Assembly: GCF_023091745.1 (NCBI RefSeq)
Contig: NC_068928.1
Span: 13,348,001-13,412,000 of the forward strand
Origin: Budorcas taxicolor
Taxonomy: Eukaryota > Chordata > Mammalia > Artiodactyla > Bovidae
DNA length: 64,000 nucleotides
Reading direction: 5' to 3'
The position numbers and the translations under genes were made by a program. Below the pieces are notes generated by a model. That model was not told the origin of the DNA and ran no database searches. It was given only the letters and a program-made list of their open reading frames with translations. Below are positions 34,138-46,440 of this stretch, one piece after another. Every line of letters begins with the position of its first letter. The stretch's first letter is position 1.

Positions 34138-35149
34138 AAAATGATCACACTACTTTCTCTTCTCAGGCCTTGTGGACACAGAGCCCAGGGAACTGAGCGC
34201 AGCTTAAATGAAACTCAGGGACGCGGAGGTTCATGTTCTGCTGCTAGTTCTAGTCTCTGTTGGTGGGACGAACAGACAAAGGTATTCTTCTACCTTCTGC
34301 TGTTTCCGTCTTCCCATCTGTAAAATGGCCCCCATGCCACCGGCCCACCCAGAAAGTAACAAGGAACCACACGGATGTTCTTAAGTTTCAAATAAAGTTA
34401 TCCAGGCTGCCCCTATCACCAGCCCATCACCTTGAGTTCAAATGTCAACTCTGTTTCTGCGATGCTTAAGAAGACTGGATCCTGTATCTCTCCTCATCTG
34501 TGTAACATTCTGAATATTTCACACATAACTACAGGCAGCAAAGAACAAGGCATTCAAGGAATGAGGATGTACAAACACTCAGATGACAAGGACAGGGGAT
34601 CAAAGTACACATGCGGGGAGCACTCTCTGGTTTTGGAAAACAAAAGACAGGATGGCAGAGGACGGAGCCGCTAAAAAAGATGTGTAAGTGAACAGTGAAA
34701 TCACTGAAAGGAAGAGACAGGAAACCGTGGGGATGGTCATGTTTTATGTGCAGGTGACCACTGCCGGCTACAAAAAGAAATCCTTTAAAAGTAAGAGTCT
34801 TTGGAAGAGAGAGGTAGGAAGGGCTAAACTAATTAAAACCGGGTTGGCTAACGACGGGCAACACCACGTGGGTGCTGAGACGGAGTGCAGCCATAAAAGC
34901 TTGACGCAGACACGCAGTGTATTAGGTTGGGAATGTGTGTCTTTCCAGCTTCGTTTCTATTAAAGGAACAAACAATTTACATGTGGCTGCCTTACAGAAG
35001 TGTGATATGTGGAGTGTCAACCCTTTCTCTTCACACCCAACTGTGTGCAGTCAAAGCAGAGATGGGGTGGAGGGGGGCGGGGAGAGGGAGGAGAAGAGCA
35101 GGGAGAAAGAAAGTTTTTAAAAAAATCTCTGCCTCAGCAAAAGTTTTCA

Positions 35150-36260
35150 TTAAAATTTTAGACAAATGATCCCTGTGTCCTTCTCCCTTGCTGCCTGGGG
35201 CTCCATGCTATTTCTATGCAAATAACAACCTCGTGGTTTATATCTTATTATTTCCACCGGAGCTGCAGCGACATGACCTGAGACGTGTAAGAGGTGGGGG
35301 GGTGGTGGGGAGGTGGAGTTAGAAAGGAGAGAGAAAGAGAGAAGAGGAGAGAGAGAGATGAAGTGGGTGTTCACTCAAGTGTGAAAAAAATACTGTCAGG
35401 AGTGCGCGTCAAGAACAAAAAAAAAAAATCGCAGGGATAACGTGTTTATTTCAGTACCACCCCCACCCCCCCACCCCCCCTCTGCAATCCAGCACCTTTT
35501 AAAATTCATTGGGCATCAGGCGATCATGCACAATCCATCTGCTTTCACTTTATCATTTGCATTTCATGCCTCCTGGCTTTTGATGTGCTGATACTTTGAT
35601 GCAGTCAGGAGACGCGCATTATCATTATTTCAATTTTCAAAGGGGTCAACGGGATCGGCACTTGCACACACAGGTTTTTTTTTTCCCTACAACCTCGCCA
35701 TGCGCCCCCTCCCTTCTGACTCTTTGCCCTAATGTTTAACATAAAGGATGAAGACTCAGAAAGGTAGGGGTCAAATGTTTACAGTCTAAAGGCTTGCGTC
35801 CACCACCTACATTTACACAGGTACACACGTATGACAGGGTAGATGGTCAGGGCTTAGGGAGGCTCCGCGGGGCTTCACACACACACAAAGACTTTCTCAC
35901 ACATGGAGACTCAGGGAAGCACACACACAGAGAGGGATCCAGACACAAAGACACAGAGACTAGCGCTCGGGCAGGAAGAGACATGCACTCAAAGTGACCT
36001 GGACACACGCCCAGTGGATGCGGGACAGACTCCTATAGAAGAAAAGGCAGGCGTGGAGAGCGATAGCGGCGCGCACAAAGACAGGATGTGCACAAGCAGG
36101 AAGGCGGAGGAGGCAGCCGGAGTATGTGGCCCCTGTCTAGTCCCCTTCTTCATACCTGAGAGGCACAGGGGCAGACAGGACATTTTAATGAATTTGCATG
36201 AAATCCGGGGTCTGCCAGCTCCATGTAAGAGGATAGAGAAGCAGTCAGGGCAGGGTTAGG
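35150..36260. promoter_or_regulatory. Candidate intronic regulatory region with three POU octamer sites
   Basis: Apart from low-complexity GA/C-rich runs, no transposon is recognised. Octamer motifs lie at 35216-35223 (ATGCAAAT), 35555-35562 and 36192-36199 (both ATTTGCAT). CpGs are frequent at 35850-36120. Function is inferred only from motif density and lack of repeats. Confidence 0.3.
35456..35483. repeat. C-rich tract (G-quadruplex pattern on the minus strand)
   Basis: Runs of 5, 7 and 7 C separated by single A. The minus strand, which is the ACACA coding strand, carries the matching G runs. Confidence 0.85.
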
Positions 36261-38152
36261 TAACCCCTATAACTGATCACTCTCTTCAGCTACAAATGAT
36301 CATATCCTTCCGGAAACAAGCATTGTAGGGTAAGTTACAGCTGCAGCTTCACTGTCTCTTCCCTACAACTAGACTTCTTCTTTAACCAGCGGCCCTGCAG
36401 GCTAAGAGGAAGATGAATATAATGAATTTGATCACAGCAATTCAACCAGATTTTAAGAAAACAAAACAAAACCCCTAATGCTTTCTTCGTAGCAAGATTG
36501 AAATTCAACTACCAAGCTTTCAGGAAAAAACAAACAAAACCCCCAGCAGCAGTGACAATAAAACAACAATGACAACACCTCTGCCTTTTGGAATAGTCTT
36601 TTGCTATCAGGGAAAAAATAAGAAACTTAAGTGTGACAAGGCACTTCAGAAATTAGCTCTTTGCTCAGGTAGGGGAACATTGTAGAAATGTAGGTGTCTT
36701 CGTTACACTGGATCCTCACAGATAATGGTATGTACAGGTCTCTTCAGCATGCATCAATATCTCATTCTAAGAAAAAGGATCCAAAAGAACAACTCTCTTT
36801 AAAAACCTAAGACTCTCAGCCAGTTTCATTCAGAGCAATAATCTCCCTCAGCAGAGACAGTTCACAATCTTTATTTCCAGGCTACTCTCTCAAGAAAGAG
36901 CAGGACATCCAAGCCGGCCTCTGTGAGCAGCACTCTGCTTTCCTTGGAGAGAAAGGCAAACCCAGAGAAGGATACAGAGTTCACATGGGTGCAGAGAGCA
37001 AGCTTATCACCTCACATCATTCTCATTTCTGGCGTCCCCCAAAGTTAACTAGACTGATGGCAGTGTCAACTTATTCTAAATGGGGATGATAGGCTGGGAC
37101 ACTGAATTCCAATCCTTCTACTTGAAAGTCAAGGCTGGATTAAAAAAAAAAAAAGTTTGTGCAAGTCTAATAAACAACTAACTTAGCACACACGTAATTC
37201 CGCAAATTCGATCCCCAAACCATGTTAAGAGAGAGGAAAAGGTGACGAAGTGCAGCACAGGCCAATGCTTTGTGCCAAGTTCCAGGTGCTTTTACCTCTG
37301 TTTCCTCATTTGAAGGTGGAAACTGCTACTTATCTTTGGCAGATAGAGAAAGATGAGAGGTTATGTGAGTTGTATGAGGTCAGCCAGCCAGCCTTAGACT
37401 ATTACATATTCCTAGCTTTGGAGAGAAAATAATTTTCCTATGCCTGCAAAGAAGGGGGAACTACATGGTCCTTTGTATATGCAGGTATTCTTAGGTACTG
37501 AGGTCACTGTAAGAGTGAAAGCTATATATTTTTTCCCCTCTCTGGAAAAGCCACTATGCACTTGGATTGAACAGGCACAAGCATTTCTTTGGACGGGAAA
37601 GTGAACGTCCATGTCACACTCTTTTCTTAGCAATCCATCCATGCATCCACCCGCCCACTTCCCATTCAACATCCACCAAGTACTTCCTTACCTATAAGGG
37701 ACCACGGCTTAAGTGTTCCTCTTCAGAGGTGCTTTCACAGTTTCTCAAAACATTAAAACCTGATACCCTTGCCATGTTCAGAGGATGTTTCATAGGTATA
37801 AGTCTCACACTGCTCGCTCACAGAGGACAGAAAGAGAGGGGGAGGGCAGAACAGACGCAGTCAATCTGATCTTTCTAGAAAGACATCAGAATGTAAACTC
37901 TTTGCAGCAGAAGTTATATATGGTTTGTTTGTTAACATATCCACAGGGCTTGGAATAGTGTCAGGCACACAGTAGGTACTCATAATACTCATTATGTCAA
38001 ATGAATGAATAGGCAGAGAAGACGGAGAGAGGAGCAGAGACTGAGGAAGGCGTGAGCTGAATATCTTCCCCCACCAATCAAGACCTAGAATTAAGAATTC
38101 ACAACAGTCTTGGAAAAGCTTCACACACTTCTCCCAAACCCTAGAAACTTAC

Positions 38153-38263
38153 TTTGTTGAGGGCCCCAGCTCCTGTCAGGATTAAGTGAGAATTTTCGAC
38201 CTGGATGGTTCTCTGTCCGAGTCGGACGAGGTAAGCCCCAATTCCAATGGCCCTGCACGTAAC
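38153..38263 (-). CDS. ACACA: ACACA CT-domain exon d
   Basis: This exon has 111 nt, or 37 codons, with phase 0 at both ends: VTCRAIGIGAYLVRLGQ, then RTIQVENSHLILTGAGALNK. The Arg of VTCRAIGIG falls at residue 1823 when the frame is counted against the 2346-residue mammalian protein. That is a known CoA-contacting position in the family (established knowledge; the numbering is my count). GQRTIQVENSHLILTG is a hallmark of the CT N-domain. The acceptor is TTTTTAAG and the donor AAA|GTAAGT. The upstream intron is only 894 nt, while the one after it is over 18 kb. Confidence 0.97.
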
Positions 38264-39157
38264 CTTAAAAACAGAATAAATTCGATGCGTCATATATTTA
38301 TGTTCCCTCGCAAGCTGTCAGAATTAACCTATCAATATACAAAAAATTCACATGAACAGAAGCTAGGTTTTTTTTGTTTTTTTAGGAAATCTGTTTGGTT
38401 AAATGACAATACAAAAACACAATTTCCTGGTTAAAGCCAAGAAGGTACAGAATTCATTCAATGATTCAAGCAACAGTTAAAGAGTCTCAGACCCTTTACT
38501 TCTCTTACACTTTTGCCTGTTCCACAGATGTGTGGCATCCACACTAGAGGTATGAAAAAGGAAACTAGTTAAGAGGAAATGAAATTTAAGCTGTTAATAC
38601 TGTGTAGAATATTTGAGAAATAACAAGTTAAACTAAAAGCTAACACAAGGTGCCAGTTTCATCTGGGGAATCCAATTATGTACATTACCCTATCGTCCTA
38701 CTATTATACACAATTAAAATCAAACTGCAGATTTACAATTTTAAAGCAATGCTCCTGGGGCTTCCCTGGTGGCACAGATAGGAATCCGCCTGCCAGTGCA
38801 GGAGACATGAGTTCGATCCCTGGTCTGGGAAGATCCCACATGCCATGGGGCAACTAAGCCCGTGCTCCAGAGCCCAGGAAACTGCAAATACTGAAGCCTG
38901 CACACCCTCGAGCCCGTGGTCCACAACGAGAGAAGCCACCACAATGAGAATCCTGCACCGCAATTAGAGAGTAGCTCCCACTCGCTGCAAGTAGAGAGAA
39001 AAGCACGCTCAGCCACAAAGACCCAGCACAGCCAATAAATCAATTTTTTTTTTTAAAAGAAATGCTCCCATTTGAGACTGAACAGCAGTGATGGTGGCAA
39101 AAGCAAATCCTAGTCACAGCCAGCTCTCCAAAAATCTCACACTCGGCCAAGATTTAC
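38264..39157 (-). other. ACACA: ACACA intron c-d
   Basis: This 894-nt intron has about a third of its length taken up by one CHR-type SINE at 38756-39060. Nothing else is recognised. Confidence 0.9.
38756..39060 (+). repeat. CHR-2-type SINE in short intron
   Basis: Head GGCTTCCCTGGTGGCACAG, body CAACGAGAGAAGCCACCACA, A/T-rich tail. AATGCTCC occurs at 38748-38755 and again at 39061-39068. Confidence 0.92.
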
Positions 39158-39278
39158 CAGGCTGATGGTGATGATCTCGTCGTAGGCCAAAGAGGATTCC
39201 CCAGCAATCATTCCAGACCCTCGAAGGTTCTCTGCTCCAAGCCCTTCTTCCTTCCCAATAATGTCAGTTATCTTGTAC
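39158..39278 (-). CDS. ACACA: ACACA CT-domain exon c
   Basis: This exon has 121 nt. The first base completes the split Arg codon (SR|YKITD), followed by 40 codons ending IITISL at a CTG|GTAAAT donor; the acceptor is CCACCAG. It encodes the segment YKITDIIGKEEGLGAENLRG followed by SGMIAGESSLAYDE. The GSGMIAGE loop is almost invariant in eukaryotic acetyl-CoA carboxylases and lines the CT N-domain. A CHR-type SINE starts 98 nt downstream of this donor, in the short intron that follows. Confidence 0.96.
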
Positions 39279-39479
39279 CTGGTGGATAGAGTCATGCCAA
39301 ATTAGACAGGTTAAACACAGTAACAACAATCCATTAAGAGAATAACCACCATTAATATGCTTTTAAAAGCATACTGAACTCTTATATTTAACACCAGAGC
39401 TCTGTACATTTTTTTATACTCGTCATTCATATATCTTTCCTTCTTAGCTTGGTAGCTATTTTGTCTGGAAGCAACATGG

Positions 39480-39600
39480 TATAGCGGAAAGAGCAAAATC
39501 TGGAACTAAGCAGACAGGTTTAAATCCCTGCTCTGACACATACAGCAGCGCAACTCTAGGGATAAGGTAACTTGTGTAAGATGGGAATTAGAGTGTATCC
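39480..39600 (+). repeat. MIR relic
   Basis: GTATAGCGGAAAGAGCAAAA and AGGTTTAAATCCCTGCTCTG resemble the MIR head and core. Confidence 0.65.
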
Positions 39601-40698
39601 TCTTCTGAGAGTTGAATTGAGTTAAATTAAGCAGCAATGAGAGGGTTTGACACATAGATGGCGCTCCAGTGTCAGAAGACCTCTTACTTTCTAGGACATG
39701 TATCTCTACAGTAAGCCACAGCCATTAAATCATTTTAGATGAATGTTACCTAGGAATTAAAAAAAAAAAAATCCAGAGGCACAGTGAGAACAATTTCTCA
39801 AGTTCCAAATCCTCTCCTTCCAAGACAAGGATGAAGGGAAGGTCAACACAGTGCATTCTATCCCTGCTCCTTGGCAAGCACCCAGTGTATATACGAGAGT
39901 TCCTGGCACAGTGCTCTGGAGGGGCACGGGGACTGTGTGTAAACGTGAAATGCTGGGCAAGTTGTCCAGAAAGCAGCCTGCAGATCCAAGGGGAGCCACT
40001 CATGGGTCTTCTCGGTGGGAGATTAGGAGTGATAGCTGATAATGCGAAATGGGAGATGGGGAATGCAGCTAATAAAGGAAAAATACAAAGTGGGACATAG
40101 AGATGGGCATATGTTATTTATTGTTCCACGTGTACCCAGAAGCCTTGGCACTGGGCAGTTTTAGAAACTGAAATAATAAATAAATATCCCACAGTGGCTC
40201 TTAAACTATTTTTTTTTTTGCCCCCATATTTCTCTGTTCCTTTACTTCCAGCCTTCCACCAATTCCTTTTCTTTGCTCTCGCTGTTGTTCTGTGGCTTTG
40301 TGTTTCTGCTTCCCAGATTCCCAGTAATTCCTTCTCCCAGTTCTTCATTTGGCTCTGTATCTAGACTCTAGATTTCAGACTTATGTTACAGGTCAAGTTA
40401 ATCTGCTTTAATGGGTTAACACGCCACAGTAATTTGGTGGTGGAGGAGGGGGTTAAGTGTTCTTTTTATAAGGCTCACATGCCGTAGAGTCACACATACC
40501 CATGGGCCCTGCCGGCCTTCCTTGCAAAGCAGATCTTTTCCCTCCTAAGGAGTGCATACTGCTTCAGAGGTGTTTATGATTTGTTAAGTGACATCTTTTC
40601 CTATTGCATTACATGAAAGAGAATAAAAAATTTCCCATTTTCTGCTCTGTGATCTAAGTCTTCTACCTTTAAGACTATCATTCTTTAAAGTAGTACCA

Positions 40699-40815
40699 GG
40701 GACTTCCCTGGAGATCCATTGGTTAAGACTCTGCACTTCCACTGCAAGAGCACAGGTCTGATCCCTGGTCAGGGAACTAGATTGTGCATGTCACATCACA
40801 TGGCCGAAAAACAAA
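40699..40815 (+). repeat. CHR-1-type SINE
   Basis: GGGACTTCCCTGGAGATCCA head and AAAACAAAAA tail. AAAGTAGTACCA (40687-40698) and AAAGCAGTGCCA (40816-40827) flank it. Confidence 0.9.
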
Positions 40816-40974
40816 AAAGCAGTGCCACATTTTAATGTTACTTATAATAAAAACCTTCGTGTAACATAATATGATTTTGAAAGATTCGTGTGTGTCATTT
40901 TTGACCCTCACAACCGTACAGTGTGATAAGGAATATCCTCTCCATTATCATAGATAATAACAGCCAGGGTCTAT

Positions 40975-41095
40975 GATTGCTTACTATGTGCTTAGTACTG
41001 TGCCATTAAGGGCTTCACATATATATATAAGCTCACTTGATTCTTCTTCGTACAGATGAGGAAACTGAAGCTCAGAGAAGAAAACTGACTTATTT
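40975..41095 (-). repeat. MIR-like relic
   Basis: GCTTACTATGTGCTTAGTAC and CAGATGAGGAAACTGAAGCT match reversed MIR. Confidence 0.6.
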
Positions 41096-41641
41096 GAACA
41101 GAAACAATATACAAAAATCAAGTCTTCTGAGATACCAGTAACAAAGAGTTAAAAGATACAATGGTGCGGGTGGGGTGGGAATCCTGTTCAGAGTAGCAAG
41201 AAAAAAGTGCAAAACACTTAGAGCTATTTAAAAAACGGCAAAATCCCGCCATACCTACACTGTACACCAAGACATCCTGGGATGGGTGCCACAGTGAACC
41301 CTCAGGGGCACTGAAGGACGTTTCGAAGTTTTGGGAGAAATACTATGTGATATCTGATGGCTCCCATGTGACTACTAGTTTCAAGGAGTTTGTGGTTTAA
41401 CACTAGGTAGTGCTACATTCCTTCTGACAATCGTTGCAAAGATGGGTTTTCAGTTTTGAAGGTGGTGCCGGGTGGAGGGAGTTCTACCCAAAAACCAGTG
41501 CAGAACAAGATGTGAGGGTGGAGATGTCCAAGCTGACTCTAAGATTTGCAACGTCGTGCAGATGCAAATATCCCATAAGAAGTAACTGCAATTATTTAAG
41601 AATGAAATAAAAAAAATTTTTTCAGCTATTATATATATTAT

Positions 41642-41870
41642 ACAGTTGACCCTTGAACAAGAAACAGCCAGAGTTAGGGGCATCCACCCTCAGTAGGTGA
41701 AAATTCAAGTATCACTTATAGTTGGTGCTCGATTATTAATACATGGTTCTTCCATGTCTATAAACAGATTCAATCAACCACAGATGGTATAGTACTGTTG
41801 CATTTACTGTTGAAAATGTCCATGCAGAAGTGGACTCAAGAAATTCAAACCCATGTTGTTCATGGCGTAA
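41642..41870. mobile_element. Non-autonomous pogo/MER2-like DNA transposon relic
   Basis: The left end is CAGTTGACCCTTGAACAA and the right end AACCCATGTTGTTCATGGCG, which form inverted terminal repeats when one is reversed. The family resembles MER2/Tigger. It encodes nothing. Confidence 0.65.
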
Positions 41871-41999
41871 ATACTTACGAAGCCCTCTGGGTCTGACTAC
41901 TCAATAATCAGAAATACCCAAGTATATCTTTTTGCCAAAGCTGCTATGAAAAAATTACGGAGACAATATGGGTGCTGTGAACCAAAAAAGATTGAGACC

Positions 42000-43080
42000 T
42001 TCTGGCATAACCTATGTGAAGAAAACTATAAAACTTCAAATATACACTTAAATAATTAGAAAAACACACCATACATCTTGTTGGGAAGAGTTAATATTAT
42101 GAAGCACTCAGATCATCCTAATTTATAAACCTAATGCAACCTGGATCAAAATCATTATGAGAGGTTTTGGGGAATTTAAAAAAAATGAGCCTATATGTAA
42201 TAAGACAAAAATAATTGATAAAATTTGGGGGAAAAATTAAGAATGTGAGGAACCCTGGCCCATTACAGCAGTTAAAACTGTGTGGCATTAGTCCAAGAAT
42301 AGATAGACCAAAAAAACAGAATATAAAGCCTGGTAATTGAGTTAAGACTATTATAAAAGTGAAGAAGGTATGAATTATTCAATAAATGATACTGAAGCAA
42401 CTGATTAACATTCTGGAAAATACTTTCAGATAGATTATAAACCTGTTCAACTTCACTGGTGATCAAAAAATACCAGTTAAAATAACAATTGCTGTTTTCA
42501 TCCTGTTTTATTGACAGTAATCAATGTTGGCAAGGATGGAGAACAATTAAACAGCATAAACAAGCACCACATATGCTGTTCGTGGGAATGCAGCTCTTGA
42601 GAAGACAATTTGAAACTGCTAAAAAAAAATTTGTTTTTAAATGGACACACTTTTTGACTACTAATTCTACTTTTAGAAATTAACACAAAGTAAATAACCA
42701 GAGATATTCCTCAAAGTTTACATAAAAGAATGATCAGTCCAGGGATATAGCAGTAAAAATTAGAATTGTCTGAATGTCCAGATATGATACATTCATTATA
42801 AAGATTTATATGAAGCCATTAAATATCACATTCTGAAATAATATTGTAAGAATATAAAAAGTTCCCCCCAAAATAATTTTTAGTGGAAAGAATAAATTAC
42901 AAAAGACCTTTTCTATTATGACCCCAATTATGTAGGAAAAAAGATGTATATACATATGACAGAAAGAATATATATTAATAACTGTGATCTCTTGCTAGGA
43001 CTATAGCTGGTTTTTACTTTTTATTCATAATTATTTGTATGTTCCAACTTTTCAAATGCAGATAATAAACAATTTTAAAA
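42000..43080 (+). repeat. Old L1 3'-end relic
   Basis: GAAGAAAACTATAAAACTTC, AACCTGGATCAAAATCATTA, TGTTGGCAAGGATGGAGAAC and GTGGGAATGCAGCTCTTGAG follow the order of L1 ORF2 end and 3'UTR. All frames are broken. Confidence 0.7.
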
Positions 43081-43263
43081 CCTCAATGAATAATTTTGCC
43101 TTTTAGTTAGTAAGTGGTACAGCAGAGATACCTAAGGCTCCTAGATTACGCGACAAGTAGTCTTCATTGCTCAGGGTCATGATCAACAGGACAGTGAGAA
43201 AAAAATGATCAAATTCTCCTTTCTTGAATCCATGGCCAAATTATTCTGATAGATAACACCTAC

Positions 43264-43361
43264 CTGGATTCTCCTTCATCTTCCACATGTTCACAATGGA
43301 CAGAATTGAGAGCACTGACTCTCTTATAATCTTGAGGGGTCAGATATAAATATTTGTATCC
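43264..43361 (-). CDS. ACACA: ACACA CT-domain exon b
   Basis: This exon has 98 nt: 32 codons plus two bases. It opens with the Gly codon that continues DPYK as GYKYLYLTPQDYKRV and ends ...EDEGES plus AG, leaving a split Arg codon completed by the next exon. The acceptor is CACAG and the donor CAG|GTAGGT. It lies inside the CT N-domain and holds the conserved NSVHCEH motif. It has no catalytic residue that I can name. Codons are intact, with no frameshift. Confidence 0.96.
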
Positions 43362-44849
43362 CTGTGGGAAGCACAAATAGTTTTTAACCCATTATTTGCC
43401 ATCACCAAATGACCAGAAGACCCAGCAAAGCATGTATGATGCAATGGTTCTAAACTAGCTTTAAATCGCCAAATCATGTCTTAAGAGTTACTGTCTCATA
43501 GAATACTAGCATAGAGAGTGCTCCTTTGAAAGATGGAGGTGTCTGCTTCTGTATCATTGTATCCTTGAAATCAGGTATCTTGCAGCTGCAACTTCCGGTA
43601 CTGATACATTCCACTCATTTTCCTTTTCATCAAGGTTAAGGGGTCATTCTCTAATCTTAAGTGATACCTCCATTAAAAATATCAACACAAAATTAAAGAT
43701 TTGCATGAATTACTATTCATCATTTTCTCACAATGGGACCATCGTACCATCAAAATATAGATGGGTCAAGGATAATTGAAAGCATCACAAAACTGGAGTA
43801 TTCCATCTTAAAACCAGATGTCTATGTTAATGATCAATAAACACTAAGCTTGAACCATTTGTTTTAAATAAACATTTCATTTTTTAAATAAAAAAGCAAA
43901 CAAATATTTGCTTTTTAAAATAAATAATCCCTAGGTACATTAAAAAATCATACTAACATTTCTTAATTGGCTTATTTTTATACATACATATGCACACTCA
44001 CATACAGTTATTTAACACATGTATTCACCTTAAGTGAATGAGTCACTCAGACCAAAAAACAAAAAAAAAGCTAGCAGAGAAAAACACTTGAAATACTATG
44101 AGAAACTATGTCCACGGTTTAACTGAATTTGTCCCACAATGAGCACAACATGCCAGAGACATGGATTTGAAGTTGCCGCCGAGTCTGCCTGACTCTCGCT
44201 GAGAAAGCAGGGAGTATCGGCAGTATGTCAGTCAGCCACGTTTATCAGGCGCCTATGACACGGAAGGCACTGGTCAAGGCATGGGAAAAACAGGAAGGGA
44301 CAAAGCAGGCAAACGTTTCTGGCGTTACACAACTAATCTTCTAGTAGGAGATACAGAAAATACACAAAATAAGTAAGTTAAATATACAATGTTAATGGGA
44401 ATAATGTTTGAAGAGAAAAAAGTAAAATAGAGGAAGGAGACAGGACAGCTGGGAGACTCGACCTTCTAGAAGAATAGCCAGGGAACGCTTTGCTGAAAAT
44501 GTCATTTGAGCCAATACCTGAAGCGCTGTGGAAGTGAGACATGGGGATATCTGGTGGAAAAGCACTCCAGGCAGAAGGAACCACAAGCGTGAAGGTGCCG
44601 AGTGTGCCCCGCAGGCTCAAGACAGAGCGAGGAGGCCGGAGGAGCCTCGGTGAGGGACGCGGCAGGAGCAGGCGAGGATGGGGCCACTGGAGGCCCGCCT
44701 GGGAGGGACTTGCCGGCAACTGCAGGGTTTCTGGGCCTCATGTGAGTTAGCTGGGAAGCCTTTAAGGCTTTTAATCACAGGAAACTCTGGGGTCACGATC
44801 TGATTTACATTTAACTGGATCATTCCACTCTCTTTCCTTTCCGTTTTCA

Positions 44850-45151
44850 TTTATTTTCGGTCGTGCTGGGTCTTCACTGGAATGCTGGCTTTTCTCCAGC
44901 TGCGGCAAGCAGGAGCTACTCTTCAGTTGCATGGTCTTCTCACTGCACGGCTTCTCTTATTGTGAGCAGGGGCTCTGGGGCATGCAGGCTGCAGAAGTTG
45001 CAGCTCCCGGGCTCTAGAGCACAGGCGCAATAGTCATGGTGCGTGGGCGGAGCTGCTCTGCTGCATGTGGGATCTTCCCCGACCAGGGATTGAGCCTGCG
45101 TCTCCTGCACTGGCAGGCAGATTCTTTACCACCGATCCACCAGGGAAGCCC
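44850..45151 (-). repeat. CHR-2-type SINE with target-site duplication
   Basis: Left tail TTTATTTTCGGTCGTGCTGG, right head TTACCACCGATCCACCAGGG. The flanks TCCACTCTCT (44824-44833) and TCCACTTTCT (45152-45161) match at 9 of 10. Confidence 0.92.
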
Positions 45152-45794
45152 TCCACTTTCTGCTGAGAGTGGACTTTGGGTGGGGGGTGGCGGGGGGCAA
45201 GGCCAGAAGCAGGAAGGTCCATGACGGGGACCTGGACCACAGGGCAGCAGCAGAAGCAGTCAGAGGCGGTTGTGTTCTGGGTATATTTTGAAGGTCGGGA
45301 CGCACACGTGATTCACTGACAGAGAGGATGTGGGGTGTGAGAAAGACAGGTCAAGCATAACTCTAAGATCTTTCACTTAAACGGAAGAACAGAGGTATCA
45401 TATCTTGAGCCAGAGAAGACTGCAGGAAGAACACATGCAAGGAAGGTGACTAGAAGCTGCCCATGAGGCAGATGTGCAGGCAGAGGTTGAGTCTGGACAG
45501 ATGAATCTGACGCTCAGGGGTAGGATATCAATTTAGAAGTTTACCAGTTTATAGATGGAATTTAAATCTTGAGCACTGGGTAAGATGACCAAGGGTAGGT
45601 GAATAGAGAAAAGAGGAGAGGTCCAGGGGCTGAGCCCTAAACACTTTTTTTCTTTCTACCTCACCTTCTGTAAAAGCTATCTTGCCAAAGCACCAGGTGA
45701 GGTGGCTCTGAGCCCCGATGGGGTTGAGGCTGGGAGATCCTGGACTTGGATCTGCTATAGCCTTTGTGACCTTGACATACATCTCCATTCACAT

Positions 45795-46440
45795 TTTAAA
45801 AAATAATTTGAAAAATTTGAGATAAAATTCACATTAACATAAAACTAGCCATCATACAGTATACAATTCAATAGTTTCTAGTATATTGAGATATAGTACA
45901 ACCACCACCACTATCTAATTCTAGGATATTTCTATCATCCCAAAAGAAACACTGTATTTAATAGTGAAAGTGAAAGTCACTCAGTCATGTCCAACTCTTT
46001 CTGACCCCATGGAATTCTCCAGGCCAGAATACTGGAGTGGGTAGCCATTCCCATCTCCAGGGGATCTTCTCAACGCAGGGATCAAACCCAGGTCGGCCAC
46101 ATTGGAGGCACATTCTTTACCAGCTGAGGCACAAGAGAAGCCCAAGAATACTGCAGTGGGTAGCCTATCCCTTCTCCAGCGGATCTTCCCAACCCAGGAA
46201 GTGAACCAGGGTCTCCGGCATTGCAAGCAGATTCTTTACCAGCTGAGCTGCCAGGGAAGCCCAAGTACTTAAGAGTGGTCATCAACAATTCTCATATACT
46301 TTTGAAATGAATTTTACTGAAGCATAATTTACAGGCAACAAAATCCATCAGTTTTAAGTGTTGTAGTTTGATGAATTCTGACAAATGTATACACTTGTGC
46401 ATATCTGCCATTACAATCAAAATAAAGAGTATTTCCATCA
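45795..46440 (-). repeat. Old L1 3'UTR relic split by a SINE
   Basis: AAATTCACATTAACATAAAA, CCACCACCACTATCTAATTC and ATAATTTACAGGCAACAAAA are typical reversed L1M 3'UTR sequence. A BOV-A2 occupies 45966-46264. Confidence 0.75.
45966..46264 (-). repeat. BOV-A2 dimeric SINE
   Basis: Two reversed units each have GGATCTTC and TTCTTTACCAGCTGAG. The flanks GTATTTAATAGT (45954-45965) and GTACTTAAGAGT (46265-46276) match at 10 of 12. Confidence 0.92.

Larger units (their letters stand above)
19906..38152 (-). other. ACACA: ACACA intron d-e (18 kb)
   Basis: This is the largest complete intron. It holds Bov-tA and CHR SINEs, CA/TG microsatellites, a nested L1/BovB cluster at 26-27.3 kb, MIR pieces, a purine-rich tract near 24.6 kb, and a repeat-poor region at 35.1-36.3 kb with octamer motifs. 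Stretches 22140-23850, 27530-29690, 30010-31060, 31540-32460 and 36300-38150 have no recognised element beyond simple A-rich runs and weak MIR-like traces. Confidence 0.8.
39279..43263 (-). other. ACACA: ACACA intron b-c
   Basis: This 3985-nt intron has a MIR at about 39480-39600, a CHR SINE at 40699-40815, a MIR-like piece near 41.0 kb, a pogo-type DNA transposon relic at 41642-41870 and an old L1 fragment at about 42.0-43.1 kb. Confidence 0.8.

Noticed and set aside
35880..36010. Spaced CACACA / AGACAC words that look like a short array
   Set aside because: Irregular spacing and degenerate low complexity; no conserved direct repeats with unique spacers, so not a CRISPR-like or structured array.
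35903..36259. 118-codon plus-strand open frame with CpG and repeat-free context
   Set aside because: Composition follows the CA/GA-rich DNA and there is no start context, domain or splice support. The region is kept only as a candidate regulatory stretch.
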